NCBI RefSeq assembly: GCF_023218075.1
Contig: NZ_JALPTB010000001.1
Coordinates: forward strand, 1 to 64,000
DNA: 64,000 nt
From: Rhodococcus sp. HM1
GTDB taxonomy: Bacteria > Actinomycetota > Actinomycetes > Mycobacteriales > Mycobacteriaceae
Reading direction: 5' to 3'
This document shows positions 10,565 to 19,560 of this stretch, piece after piece. Made by a program: the position numbers and the translations under genes. The notes below the pieces were generated by a model that was given only the letters and a program-made list of their open reading frames with translations, did no database searches and had not been told where the DNA came from. The stretch's first letter is position 1, and each line of letters starts with the position of its first letter.

Positions 10565-11728
10565 GTGAGCCAGCGGGAGTGGATCGAGAAGGACTTCTAC
10601 AAGGACCTGGGCGTCTCCCCCGACGCGTCGCAGGACGACATCAAGAAGGCGTACCGGAAGCTGGCGCGGGATCTGCATCCCGACGCCAACCCGGGCGACG
10701 CTGCCGCCGAGGAACGTTTCAAGGCGGTCAGCGAAGCGAACGCCGTGCTGTCCGACCCCGCCAAGCGCAAGGAGTACGACGAGACGCGGCGGCTGTTCGC
10801 GTCCGGCGGCGGTGGGTTCGGCGGCTTCCATCCCGGTGCCGGTGGCGGCTTCACCAGCACCAACTTCGACATCGGCGACTTGTTCGGCGGTGGCGCGGCC
10901 GACAGCGGACTGGGCGACCTGTTCGGTGGCCTGTTCAACCGTGGCGGTGCCGGCGGCACGACCCGCACGCGTCCCCGCCGCGGCGGCGACGTCGAAACCG
11001 AGACGACTCTCGACTTCCGCGACGCGGTGCAGGGCGTCACCGTGCCGTTGCGCATGACCAGCCCCGCACCGTGCACCACCTGCCACGGCAGCGGCGCCGA
11101 GCCGGGCACGAGCCCGCGGGTGTGCCCGTACTGCAACGGCAGCGGGATCGTCTCGCGCAACCAGGGTGCGTTCGGCTTCTCGGAGCCGTGCGACGACTGC
11201 CGCGGCACCGGGTCGATCATCGACAGCCCGTGCAAGGACTGCCGTGGCACGGGCATCCAGAACCGGACCCGCACCATCACCGTGCGAGTGCCCCCGGGCA
11301 TCAAGGACGGTTCCCGGATCCGGCTCGCCGGGCAGGGCGAGGCGGGACTGCGCGGCGCGCCGTCGGGCGACCTGTTCGTCACCGTGCACGTGCGTCCCGA
11401 CAAGGTGTTCGGCCGTGACGGCGACGACCTGACCCTCGTATTGCCGGTCAGCTACGGCGAACTCGTTCTCGGGGCGACCGTGTCGGTGCCGACCCTCGAC
11501 GGTCGCGTGGGTCTGAAGATCCCCCCGGGCACGGCCGACGGACGCGTGCTGCGCGTGCGCGGCCGCGGCGTACCCAAGCGCAGCGGTGGCGCCGGCGACC
11601 TGCTGGTCACCGTCAAGGTCGCGATCCCGCAGCATCTGGACGACCAGGCCATCGACGCCCTGCGTGTCTATCTGCATGCCGAAAAGAACAGCGGCTTCGA
11701 TCCGCGTGAGGGATGGGCAGGTGCATGA
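10565..11728 (+). CDS. dnaJ: Chaperone DnaJ (Hsp40, type I)
   Basis: A 387-aa cochaperone stimulating DnaK ATPase. The J-domain has the HPD tripeptide (DLHPDANPG), followed by a Gly/Phe-rich linker ([16 protein letters not shown]). Four zinc-binding repeats of the C-x-x-C-x-G-x-G type lie at about 170-240 ([32 protein letters not shown]), then the two substrate-binding C-terminal domains. The GTG start at 10565 follows AGGAGGAGG. The start [17 protein letters not shown] is typical of actinobacterial DnaJ1. The end overlaps hspR. Confidence 0.97.
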   Translation: MSQREWIEKDFYKDLGVSPDASQDDIKKAYRKLARDLHPDANPGDAAAEERFKAVSEANAVLSDPAKRKEYDETRRLFASGGGGFGGFHPGAGGGFTSTNFDIGDLFGGGAADSGLGDLFGGLFNRGGAGGTTRTRPRRGGDVETETTLDFRDAVQGVTVPLRMTSPAPCTTCHGSGAEPGTSPRVCPYCNGSGIVSRNQGAFGFSEPCDDCRGTGSIIDSPCKDCRGTGIQNRTRTITVRVPPGIKDGSRIRLAGQGEAGLRGAPSGDLFVTVHVRPDKVFGRDGDDLTLVLPVSYGELVLGATVSVPTLDGRVGLKIPPGTADGRVLRVRGRGVPKRSGGAGDLLVTVKVAIPQHLDDQAIDALRVYLHAEKNSGFDPREGWAGA

Positions 11729-12135
11729 TGTCGGAACCGAGGCAGCCGCGTGGTCATTCCGGCGACCCGGACGCCCGCGTGTACGTGATCTCCGTGGCGG
11801 CGGAACTGGCCGGGATGCACGCGCAGACGTTGCGCAACTACGACCGGCTCGGCCTGGTCACGCCGCACCGCACCAGCGGTGGCGGTCGCCGGTACTCGCC
11901 GCGCGACGTCGAACTGCTGCGTGAGGTCCAGCGCCTGTCGCAGGACGAGGGCGTGAACCTGGCGGGCATCAAGCGCGTCATCGAACTGACCAACCAGGTC
12001 GAGGCTCTACAGCAGCGCGTCGCGGAACTGACCGCCGAGGTCGAGCAGCTGCGCAGCGCGCGCCGCGACCTCGTCCCGATTCCGCGCAGCAACGCCCTCG
12101 TGGTGTGGAAGCCGCGCCACCAGCGCGACTCCTGA
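11725..12135 (+). CDS. hspR: Heat-shock repressor HspR (MerR family)
   Basis: A 136-aa MerR-type repressor of the dnaK operon. The winged-helix motif [20 protein letters not shown] followed by [20 protein letters not shown] is characteristic, with a leucine-zipper-like dimer helix ([18 protein letters not shown]) at the C-terminus. Start choice: the ATG at 11725 overlaps the dnaJ stop (ATGA); in-frame ATGs at 11713 and 11728 are alternatives. HspR is expected to bind the HAIR-like sites upstream of dnaK with DnaK as corepressor, as known from Streptomyces and Mycobacterium. Confidence 0.96.
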   Translation: MMSEPRQPRGHSGDPDARVYVISVAAELAGMHAQTLRNYDRLGLVTPHRTSGGGRRYSPRDVELLREVQRLSQDEGVNLAGIKRVIELTNQVEALQQRVAELTAEVEQLRSARRDLVPIPRSNALVVWKPRHQRDS

Positions 12136-12163
12136 CCTCCGGGACACTACCGAATCCGATTGA

Positions 12164-12202
12164 CGGGAACCGACACTCGGCTCGACCGGGGGACGGTTCC
12201 CG
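12164..12202. terminator. Bidirectional terminator hspR / gabT
   Basis: Arms CGGGAACCG (12164-12172) and CGGTTCCCG (12194-12202) form a 9-bp GC-rich stem between two convergent genes. Confidence 0.6.
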
Positions 12203-12218
12203 TCTGCGTCGGAGAGGG

Positions 12219-13568
12219 TTACACCGCCCGGACTGCGTCCTCGAGCACATCGAGCGCCTCGACGAGCAGTTCGTCGGGGATCACCAGCGGCGGCAGCAGT
12301 CGGATCACGTTGCTGTAGGTGCCGCACGTGAGCAGCACGACGCCCTGGGCGAGCGCGGCCGCGGCGACCGCAGCGGTCGCGACCGGGTTGGGTTCGCGAC
12401 TTCCGGGCATCACGAACTCGATCGCGAGCATCGCCCCGCGCCCGCGCACCTCCCCGACGATGTCGCATTCGTCGGCCAGCGCCTGCAATCGCGGCACCGC
12501 GATGTCGGCGATGTGCCGGGCGCGGGCAGGCAGGTCGAGATCACGCATCCGGGCCAGTGTCGCGAGCGCCGCCGCGCACGCGATCGGATTGCCGCCGTAG
12601 GTACCGCCGAGTCCGCCGGGGTGCACGGCGTCGAGCAGGTCGGCGCGCCCGGTGACCGCCGCGAGCGGCAGGCCGCCCGCGATGCCCTTGGCGAGGGTCA
12701 TCAGGTCGGGCACCACCTGTTCGTGCTCGCAGGCGAACCAGCTACCGGTGCGGGCGAAGCCGGTCTGCACCTCGTCGGCCACGAACACGACACCGTGGTC
12801 GCGTGCCCAATCGGCCAGTGCCGGAAGGAAACCGGGTGCGGGCACGATGAATCCGCCCTCTCCTTGGATCGGTTCGATCACGATCGCCGCGACGTTCTCC
12901 GCGCCCACCTGCTTCTCGATCAGCGTGACGGCGCGGCGCGCGGCCTGCTCACCTGTGACCGGGGTGCCGTCGTATCCGAGGCCTTCCCGGAAGGGATAGG
13001 ACATCGGCACCCGGTACACCTCGGGCGCGAACGGACCGAAACCGTGCTTGTACGGCATGTTCTTCGCAGTCATCGCCATCGTCAGGTTCGTGCGGCCGTG
13101 GTAGGCGTGATCGAACACCACGACGGCGTCGCGCCCGGTGGCGATGCGGGCGATCTTCACCGCGTTCTCGACCGCTTCGGCGCCGCTGTTGAACAGCACC
13201 GTGCGCTTGGGATGGTCACCGGGGGTCAGTTCCGCGAGCCGCTCGGCGACCTCGATGTACCCCTCGTACGGGGTGACCATGAAACAGGTGTGGGTGAATC
13301 GCCCGGCCTGTTCCCGAACTGCCTCCACGACAGCCGGATCGGACGCACCGACGCTGGTGACGGCGATTCCGGCACCGAGGTCGATCAGGGAGTTCCCGTC
13401 GACGTCGACGATGACGCCGCCGTCCGCGTCGGCGACGTAGACCGGGACGGACGATCCCACCCCGGCACCGACCGCCTGCCGGCGCCGTTCGGTCAGTTCC
13501 GTCGAGCGGGGCCCCGGAAGGGGAGTGCGGAGGCTTCGCCGCTGGGGAAGTCGGTATGCGAGGTTCAT
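12219..13568 (-). CDS. gabT: 4-aminobutyrate aminotransferase (class III, PLP)
   Basis: A 449-aa class-III aminotransferase that moves the amino group of GABA (or a related omega-amino acid) to 2-oxoglutarate. Visible motifs: NSGAEAVENAVKIAR (cofactor phosphate site), YHGRTNLTMAMT, FVADEVQTGFARTG with the cofactor-binding Asp, and the Schiff-base Lys in LAKGIAGGLPL near residue 293. Length fits GabT. The start at 13568 gives MNLAYRLPQRRSLRTPLPGP. It stands alone; a succinate-semialdehyde dehydrogenase is not adjacent, so the substrate could also be another omega-amino acid. Confidence 0.88.
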   Translation of the reverse strand: MNLAYRLPQRRSLRTPLPGPRSTELTERRRQAVGAGVGSSVPVYVADADGGVIVDVDGNSLIDLGAGIAVTSVGASDPAVVEAVREQAGRFTHTCFMVTPYEGYIEVAERLAELTPGDHPKRTVLFNSGAEAVENAVKIARIATGRDAVVVFDHAYHGRTNLTMAMTAKNMPYKHGFGPFAPEVYRVPMSYPFREGLGYDGTPVTGEQAARRAVTLIEKQVGAENVAAIVIEPIQGEGGFIVPAPGFLPALADWARDHGVVFVADEVQTGFARTGSWFACEHEQVVPDLMTLAKGIAGGLPLAAVTGRADLLDAVHPGGLGGTYGGNPIACAAALATLARMRDLDLPARARHIADIAVPRLQALADECDIVGEVRGRGAMLAIEFVMPGSREPNPVATAAVAAAALAQGVVLLTCGTYSNVIRLLPPLVIPDELLVEALDVLEDAVRAV

Positions 13569-13884
13569 GACGGGCGTTCCTCGGTCGGTGCTGCGGGTGT
13601 GTCGTGCGTGTTCGGGTTGGGGCCGCTGTGCCGCGGCTACCGCCGGCGACAGTTCGTAGCCGGCGTGGGCCGCAGCGATACCGGTGACCTCGACGATATC
13701 GGCGCCGGCCGGGTTGAGCCGGAGAATGCGCAACATGCGACGTCGACCGGATCGGCGCCTCCGCCAGGGCGACCGCTGGCCGGGAGGATCGGTTTCGGCC
13801 CCGATACAGGCGCTCCTAGTGTCTCGGCACGAGCACGGTCCCCTACCGGCGTGTATCGGCCGGATTCGAAAGAGGTGTCCCATC
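13569..13884. other. Intergenic region gabT / Baeyer-Villiger monooxygenase
   Basis: A 316-bp divergent gap. I see several short GC-rich inverted repeats but no palindrome shared with the other operons and no confident promoter. A TAGTGT hexamer near 13820 could be a -10 for the monooxygenase gene. Confidence 0.3.
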
Positions 13885-15507
13885 GTGAACAGCAAGAGCG
13901 CCGCGGTCGACGTGGTGATTGTCGGTGCAGGTGTCGCCGGAATGTATGCCGCGCACACGTTGTGCCGGCACGGATTGACCGTCCAGGGGTTCGAGTCGGC
14001 GGGAGGAGTCGGGGGCACGTGGTACCACAACCGGTATCCGGGCGCGCGCTGCGACGTGGAGAGCGTCGACTACTCGTTCTCGTTCGACGACGACCTCCAG
14101 CAGGAGTGGACGTGGTCGGAACGGTTTGCGACGCAGCCGGAAATCCTCGCCTATCTCGAGCACGTCGCCGACAGGTTCGATCTGCGGCGTCACTTCCGGT
14201 TCTCGACGCGGGTGGTCTCGGCGGAATTCGACGAGGCCGACTCGGTGTGGCGGATCCGTACCGACGACGGTGAGGTCACCACCGGCCGGTACTGCATCTT
14301 CGCCACCGGATGTCTTTCTGCCACCAACCTTCCCGACATTCCGGGACGTGACGACTTCCGGGGCGAGGCGTACCACACCGGTAGCTGGCCGCACGACGCG
14401 GTCGACTTCGCCGGTAAGCGTGTCGGGGTCATCGGGACGGGATCATCCGGGATGCAGTCGATTCCGCTCATCGCGGAGGAAGCCGATCATCTGTACGTCT
14501 TCCAGCGCACAGCCAACTATTCGATCCCGGCGGGCAACCGTCCCTTCGATGCCGAGACCATGCGCGAAATCAAGGCGACCTACGCGGAGCGACGCCGCCT
14601 GTCCAGACTCAGCGGAGGCGGGTCACCGTTCACCCCGTACCCCCACAGCGCGCTCGATGTCACCGACGAGGAACGCACCAGGATCTACGACGAGTGGTGG
14701 AACCGTGGCGGAGTCCTGTTCAGCAAGGCGTTCCCCGATCAGCTGACCGATCTCGAGGCCAACGACACCGCCCGTGTGTACTGGGAGAACAAGATTAGGC
14801 AGATCGTGACCGATCCGGAGCTGGCCGCGACGCTGATTCCCGACGATCATCCGATCGGGACGAAGAGGATCGTCACGGATTCCGGCTATTTCGCAACCTT
14901 CAACCGCGACAACGTGACCCTCGTCGATCTCGAGCGCACCCCGATCGACCACATCACCGAATCCGGCATCGCGACCACCGAGGGCCAGTACGATCTCGAC
15001 ATCATCGTCTACGCAACCGGTTTCGATGCCATGACCGGCGCGTTGAGCCGCATCGACATCCGCGGTCGCGACGACCGGCGTCTGGTCGACGAATGGGCGG
15101 CCGGCCCTCGTACCTACCTCGGGCTGGGGGTGAACGGATTCCCGAACATGTTCCTGGTCAACGGTCCCGGTAGCCCGGGACCGCTGGCGAACATGGTGCT
15201 CACCTCGGAGCAGCACCTCGACTGGATCGTCGATTGCATCGAGTACATCGACGAGCGGGGAGCCGCGACCATCGAAGCCGACTCGGATGCGGTCGACGCG
15301 TGGGTCGCCGAATTGAACGAGCGGGCATCGACAACGCTGTTCCCTTCGGCGAACTCGTGGTACCTGGGGGCCAACATCCCCGGCAAGCCGAGGGTGTTCA
15401 TGCCGTTCATCGGCGGATTCGCAGCGTACGGCCAGATCCTCGACGAGGTTGCCGAGGCGGGCTACAAGGGATTCGCCCTCGGCGGTCCGGCCCGAAAGGT
15501 GTTGTAG
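13885..15507 (+). CDS. Flavin-binding Baeyer-Villiger monooxygenase
   Basis: A 540-aa FAD/NADPH enzyme that inserts oxygen next to a ketone, giving an ester or lactone. It has an N-terminal dinucleotide fold GAGVAGMY, then GGVGGTWYHNRYPGARCD typical of the cyclohexanone/steroid monooxygenase group. The Baeyer-Villiger fingerprint F-x-G-x-x-x-H-T-x-x-W is present at about 158-168 (FRGEAYHTGSW), and a second nucleotide fold GTGSSGMQ at about 183-190. The GTG start at 13885 follows AAAGAGG. The next two genes are SDRs, so an alcohol-to-ketone-to-lactone sequence is a reasonable inference. The natural ketone is unknown. Confidence 0.88.
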   Translation: MNSKSAAVDVVIVGAGVAGMYAAHTLCRHGLTVQGFESAGGVGGTWYHNRYPGARCDVESVDYSFSFDDDLQQEWTWSERFATQPEILAYLEHVADRFDLRRHFRFSTRVVSAEFDEADSVWRIRTDDGEVTTGRYCIFATGCLSATNLPDIPGRDDFRGEAYHTGSWPHDAVDFAGKRVGVIGTGSSGMQSIPLIAEEADHLYVFQRTANYSIPAGNRPFDAETMREIKATYAERRRLSRLSGGGSPFTPYPHSALDVTDEERTRIYDEWWNRGGVLFSKAFPDQLTDLEANDTARVYWENKIRQIVTDPELAATLIPDDHPIGTKRIVTDSGYFATFNRDNVTLVDLERTPIDHITESGIATTEGQYDLDIIVYATGFDAMTGALSRIDIRGRDDRRLVDEWAAGPRTYLGLGVNGFPNMFLVNGPGSPGPLANMVLTSEQHLDWIVDCIEYIDERGAATIEADSDAVDAWVAELNERASTTLFPSANSWYLGANIPGKPRVFMPFIGGFAAYGQILDEVAEAGYKGFALGGPARKVL

Positions 15508-16304
15508 TGCGGAAGATGACAGGATCGCGTGTTCTGGTCACCGGCGCGGCAGGGGGCATGGGCAGAAGTCATTGCGTGACCCTGGCGCAGGCGGGGGCCG
15601 ACGTGCTCGCGCTCGACCTCGAGGACACGCGCCACGAACTCGACGCCACCGCAGACGCGGTCCGTGCTACCGGACGAACCTGCGTCGCGGAGACCGCCGA
15701 CATCCGGGACACGGCGGCGTTGCGGGCGGCCGTCGACCGGGGAGCGAGCGTGCTCGGGGGTCTCGACGTGGTGGTCGCGAACGCGGGTGTGTACGACGTC
15801 CCCGGCCCGTCGTGGACGATCGATCCGCAGACGTGGCGTCGGTCGCTGGACGTGAACCTCACCGGCACGTGGAACACGGTCCGGGCGGGAGTCGCGCATT
15901 TCGCGGGTGGCGGGTCGGTGATTCTCGTCAGTTCCACGGCGGGTATCAAGGCGATTCCGTCCGCGGCGCACTATTCGGCGGCCAAGCATGCCGTGATCGG
16001 CCTTGCGCGCACGCTGGCGAACGAGCTCGGTTCCCGGTCGATCCGGGTCAACACGGTGCACCCCGGGTCGGTGCGCACTCCGATGATCATCAACAGCCGG
16101 GTGTTCGCGAGATTGTGCCCGGACGTGGACAACCCGACCGAGGCCGATGCGGCCGCTGTGCTCGCGTCCCGCAATCTGCTGCCGGTTCCGTGGGTGGACC
16201 CGGTGGACGTGAGCAATGCGGTGCTCTTCCTGGCGAGCGAGGACTCCCGTTACATCACCGGCACGCAACTCGTCGTCGATGCCGGTCTGACCCAGAAGGT
16301 TTGA
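15507..16304 (+). CDS. Short-chain dehydrogenase (mycofactocin/carveol-type SDR)
   Basis: A 265-aa classical SDR oxidising an alcohol or reducing a ketone with NAD(P). Cofactor motif TGAAGGMGRSH, NAG motif VVANAGVY, catalytic Ser in LVSSTAGIK and Y-x-x-x-K in HYSAAKHAV are intact. The sequence style (RSHCVTLAQAGADVLALD) is near the carveol-dehydrogenase-like, mycofactocin-coupled SDRs. The start is taken as GTG 15507, overlapping the last base of the monooxygenase stop, because AAAGG lies about 7 nt upstream; ATG 15516 is the alternative. It is probably in one transcript with its neighbours. Confidence 0.85.
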   Translation: MRKMTGSRVLVTGAAGGMGRSHCVTLAQAGADVLALDLEDTRHELDATADAVRATGRTCVAETADIRDTAALRAAVDRGASVLGGLDVVVANAGVYDVPGPSWTIDPQTWRRSLDVNLTGTWNTVRAGVAHFAGGGSVILVSSTAGIKAIPSAAHYSAAKHAVIGLARTLANELGSRSIRVNTVHPGSVRTPMIINSRVFARLCPDVDNPTEADAAAVLASRNLLPVPWVDPVDVSNAVLFLASEDSRYITGTQLVVDAGLTQKV

Positions 16305-16305
16305 G

Positions 16306-17136
16306 ATGAGTGGACGTTTGGACGGAAAGGTCGCGCTGATCACGGGCGCGGCCCGGGGCATCGGACGTGCACAGGCCGTGCGCTTCGCACAGGAAGGCGC
16401 CGACATCGTTGCCGTCGATCTGTGTGGACCGACCGAGACGGTGTCGACTCCACCGTCGACGCGGGAAGATCTCGAGGAAACCGTGTCGCAGGTGCGGGCT
16501 CTCGGTCGCAAGGCCGATCCGTACATCGCGGACGTGCGCGACCTCGAGGCGCTGCGGGAGGTGGCAGATCGCGGCGTGGAGGCGTTCGGGGGAATCGATA
16601 TCGTCTGTGCGACAGCGGGAATCACGTCGTCGGCACCCTCCCTCGAGCTCGACGACACGGCATGGCAGACGATGCTCGACGTGAACCTGACCGGGGTGTG
16701 GCACACCTGCACCGCGACGGTGGAGCACCTGATCGCACGTGGGGGAGGATCGATCGTCATCACCAGTTCCATTGCGGGACTGAGGGGTTTGGTCGGAGTG
16801 TCCCACTACACCGCGGCCAAGCACGGCGTGGTCGGCCTGATGCGGGCCCTGTCGGGGGAGGTCGCGCAGTACGGGATCCGTGTGAACACGGTGCATCCGA
16901 CCAACGTGAACACGACGATGATCCAGAATCCCTCGGTGCGCAAGGTGTTCCGGCCCGACAGGGACGAGCCCACGCTCGACGAGTTCGCCGAGGCCGCCAG
17001 GACGATGAACATGCTGCCGATCCCGTGGGTCGAACCCGTGGACGTCGCCAACGCGTCGCTGTTCCTGGCCTCGGACGAAGCCCGGTACATCACGTCGGTG
17101 GCGCTTCCGGTGGATGCGGGCAGCACGCAGCGCTGA
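16306..17136 (+). CDS. Mycofactocin-coupled SDR oxidoreductase
   Basis: A 276-aa SDR with TGAARGIGRAQ, CATAGIT, ITSSIAG and catalytic Y-x-x-x-K (HYTAAKHGV). After the second beta strand there is an insertion rich in Pro, Thr and Ser (about residues 40-56, VDLCGPTETVSTPPST). This inserted loop marks the family thought to hold NAD tightly and recycle it with the peptide cofactor mycofactocin. It starts 1 nt after the previous SDR stop, so the two are cotranscribed with the monooxygenase. Probable role: oxidation of a cyclic secondary alcohol; the substrate is not deducible. Confidence 0.85.
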   Translation: MSGRLDGKVALITGAARGIGRAQAVRFAQEGADIVAVDLCGPTETVSTPPSTREDLEETVSQVRALGRKADPYIADVRDLEALREVADRGVEAFGGIDIVCATAGITSSAPSLELDDTAWQTMLDVNLTGVWHTCTATVEHLIARGGGSIVITSSIAGLRGLVGVSHYTAAKHGVVGLMRALSGEVAQYGIRVNTVHPTNVNTTMIQNPSVRKVFRPDRDEPTLDEFAEAARTMNMLPIPWVEPVDVANASLFLASDEARYITSVALPVDAGSTQR

Positions 17137-17165
17137 CCCGACGAATCGTCTGCAGGGGTGAACCG

Positions 17166-17774
17166 TCAGACGCGGCGGGGACGCCACCCTTCGATCAGCG
17201 GTGTCAAGGCATGGATGTGGAGGGCGCGCAGGTCCTCGATGCGAGGCTGCTCGGCACCGAAGAGCCACTCCATGTATGCCGCGCGGGAGGCGGTGAAGAT
17301 CATCTGGGCGACGAGGCGGCGAAGGAAGCGGTCGTCGGCGTAGATCGAGGAGCGGGCGAGCAGGTCGGCGAGACTGTCGATGAGCCGGTCCTCGGTGTAT
17401 TCCCAGCGGAGGCGGTACTCGGGTGAGGCCATGAGGAGCTGGAGCAGTTGACGCCAGCCGCCGGCGTCGTCGGCGAGTTCGGCGGTGAGCGCACCCACGA
17501 TCACGGCGACGACGTCGTTGCCGCCGGGGCGGGCATCGAACTGCTCGACCAGGCTCTCGGCGGACCGTTCGAACAAGGGGGACACGACGTCTTCCTTCGC
17601 TGCGAAGTGGCGGTGGAAGGTCCGTACCGACACCCCCGCCTGCTGTGCGATGGCGTCGACGGTCACGGAGGTCGAGTTGTTCTCGAGGAACAAGTCCCGA
17701 GCAGCCGTCGCTATCGCAAACCGCACGTCGGCATACCGGCGCTCGGCCAGAGTGCTCGCTCGTCTCTTCGGCAT
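17166..17774 (-). CDS. TetR-family transcriptional regulator
   Basis: A 202-aa TetR-type repressor. The N-terminal helix-turn-helix is VTVDAIAQQAGVSVRTFHRHF followed by AAKEDVV. The C-terminal ligand domain is helical and Trp-containing. It is convergent with the SDR gene (29-nt gap) and divergent from the IclR gene, and could control the monooxygenase-SDR operon or the IclR gene. No perfect operator was found at its own start. Confidence 0.85.
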   Translation of the reverse strand: MPKRRASTLAERRYADVRFAIATAARDLFLENNSTSVTVDAIAQQAGVSVRTFHRHFAAKEDVVSPLFERSAESLVEQFDARPGGNDVVAVIVGALTAELADDAGGWRQLLQLLMASPEYRLRWEYTEDRLIDSLADLLARSSIYADDRFLRRLVAQMIFTASRAAYMEWLFGAEQPRIEDLRALHIHALTPLIEGWRPRRV

Positions 17775-17901
17775 GGCGCGCCTTTCTCGTGATCGTCGAC
17801 GACAGGATCGGGGTGATCGATGTGAATTCTCCCGTGTCCTCGCCGGCGGTAGGCGGTCCGGGCTTCGCGACGGGTGCGCCGGAGTGATCTCGACTGCACT
17901 G

Positions 17902-17930
17902 TTGTGAGTGTAGTCACATGGTGGCATAAT
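17902..17930 (+). promoter_or_regulatory. Promoter with CRP/GlxR-type operator for IclR gene
   Basis: -35 TTGTGA (17902-17907), exactly 17 nt, -10 CATAAT (17925-17930). The -35 overlaps a perfect TGTGA-N6-TCACA palindrome (17903-17918), the CRP/GlxR consensus. Binding here would block the promoter, so cAMP-type control of the IclR gene is predicted. Confidence 0.65.
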
Positions 17931-17969
17931 CTGCCAATCAAGGCAGTTTGTGCCACGTTGGAGGTTGTC

Positions 17970-18809
17970 TTGCAGTCGTCGAATCGTGCCGAGTCACCCA
18001 TTGCCATGGTCGATCGCATCATGTCCGTACTCGAGGCCTTCTCGGGTGGTGAATCCTTGACGCTGGCGCAGGTCTCGCGTCGAACCGGTGTGCCGCGATC
18101 GTCCGTGCATCGGTTGCTCACGCGTCTGTCGGAGTTGGGCGCGCTCGACCGAACCGGCTTCGAGTACCGCGTCGGAATGCGGCTGTTCGACATCGGCAGT
18201 CATGCGCTCGACAAGGACGCCGTGCACCGGGTCGCGTTGCCGTACATGAACCGGCTCGGCAGAGCCACCGGTGCCAGCGTGTACCTCGCGACGCTTTCCG
18301 GCTCCGACATCGTCTACACCGAGGGAATCTGGACGGATTGGGCGGCGCCTCGCCGTCCCGGCATCACCCAGCCCGCCCACCTGACGGCGGCGGGCAGGAT
18401 GCTCCTCGCGTGCCTTCCCGAGGACGAGCTCCTCGATCACCTTCCCGGCAACCCGGGTTCGCCGCGGCCGAACTCCGGTTCGGCGGCGGACCTGCGCAGG
18501 GAACTGCGTGAGATCCGTGAACGCGGAGTGTGTGTCAGCCGCGGCAGCATCGTGCGGGATTCCGTCGCCTACGCGGTCCAGATCGGTCCGCCCGGCTACG
18601 CGACGACCGCGCTGAGCGTATGGGGCCCCACCGAACAGATGCGCTCGACCGAGATCGTCTCCCTGCTCCGGCAGACCGGACGCGCGATCTGGGATGCGGC
18701 GCAGCGCGGAGCCGGGCGTCCGCCGCAAGAGTGGCGGGGCGGCGCGCACCCGACGGGCGAGAAAGGCGATCGCCGGGTTTCCCCGGCCTACGCTGCCGTC
18801 GGGCTCTGA
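17970..18809 (+). CDS. IclR-family transcriptional regulator
   Basis: A 279-aa IclR protein. The N-terminal winged helix (SLTLAQVSRRTGVPRSSVHRLL) is followed by the ligand-binding domain with HLTAAGRMLLACLP, typical of the family. Start: TTG at 17970 with GGAGG 5 nt upstream; ATG 18006 is an in-frame alternative. The extra C-terminal ~30 residues are Arg/Gly-rich. It lies alone behind the strong CRP-overlapped promoter. Target unknown. Confidence 0.85.
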   Translation: MQSSNRAESPIAMVDRIMSVLEAFSGGESLTLAQVSRRTGVPRSSVHRLLTRLSELGALDRTGFEYRVGMRLFDIGSHALDKDAVHRVALPYMNRLGRATGASVYLATLSGSDIVYTEGIWTDWAAPRRPGITQPAHLTAAGRMLLACLPEDELLDHLPGNPGSPRPNSGSAADLRRELREIRERGVCVSRGSIVRDSVAYAVQIGPPGYATTALSVWGPTEQMRSTEIVSLLRQTGRAIWDAAQRGAGRPPQEWRGGAHPTGEKGDRRVSPAYAAVGL

Positions 18810-18861
18810 CCGGCGGCCCGACGGTGAGGAGCAGGTTTGTCCGACCGAGCGACGGAGACCT

Positions 18862-19560
18862 TCACTCCGGCCGGTCGTCGCCCGGGGATGGGGCGGCGTG
18901 GCGATGGGCGGCCACCAGTTCGGTGCCGGCCTCCCGGAGTGTGTCGGTCGGTTCGATGCCCAGGATGCGCAGCGCGCTGTCGGCGACGAGTCCCGCCGAC
19001 GCCGGCAGCGGGCCGTCGGCGGGGGCCGCGATCGTCGGGTCGTCCGCGCGGATCGCGATCACCGATTCGGTGACCCGCACCGGCAGGGCGCACCGCGGAT
19101 CCTTCGGGTCCGCGACGACCTGCGCTGCGAGAGTCCGGTAGATGCCGTGCAATTCGCGGCGTTTGGCGTGGAATGCGGACAGTCCCGGCGCATCCGCCTC
19201 CGGAATCAGGTACAGCCGGCCCAGATTGGACCGGTCCGTCAGTAGATTCCACGAGTCGCCCGCCGTCAGGGCCCACAGCAGCAGCGCGGGATCGCCGCCC
19301 AGCTCGGCGAGGGTGCGCGCGTACCGCAGCGACGGCTCGACCGTCGAATCGAGCAGCGCCGCGAGAATCGATTCCTTGGTGGGGAAGTGGTGGTAGAGCG
19401 ACGCCTGCCGAATTCCCACCGAGTCGGCGATCGCGCGGGTCGAGGTCGCGGCGAAACCCCGCGTGACGAACAATTCGCCTGCGGCATCGAGGATTTCCTC
19501 GCGGCCCGACGCGCCGGGGCGTCGGCTCTCCACGAGGCGCGGTCGTCCGGGTCCGGTCAC
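18862..19560 (-). CDS. TetR-family regulator at end of Fic operon
   Basis: A 232-aa TetR-type protein with helix-turn-helix TSTRAIADSVGIRQASLYHHF followed by PTKESIL. The GTG start at 19560 overlaps the stop of the upstream Fic gene (GTGA), so it is cotranscribed with the Fic and nucleotidyltransferase genes. The ligand domain has several Trp and Leu residues; the ligand is unknown. Autoregulation of the trio is an inference. Confidence 0.84.
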   Translation of the reverse strand: MTGPGRPRLVESRRPGASGREEILDAAGELFVTRGFAATSTRAIADSVGIRQASLYHHFPTKESILAALLDSTVEPSLRYARTLAELGGDPALLLWALTAGDSWNLLTDRSNLGRLYLIPEADAPGLSAFHAKRRELHGIYRTLAAQVVADPKDPRCALPVRVTESVIAIRADDPTIAAPADGPLPASAGLVADSALRILGIEPTDTLREAGTELVAAHRHAAPSPGDDRPE

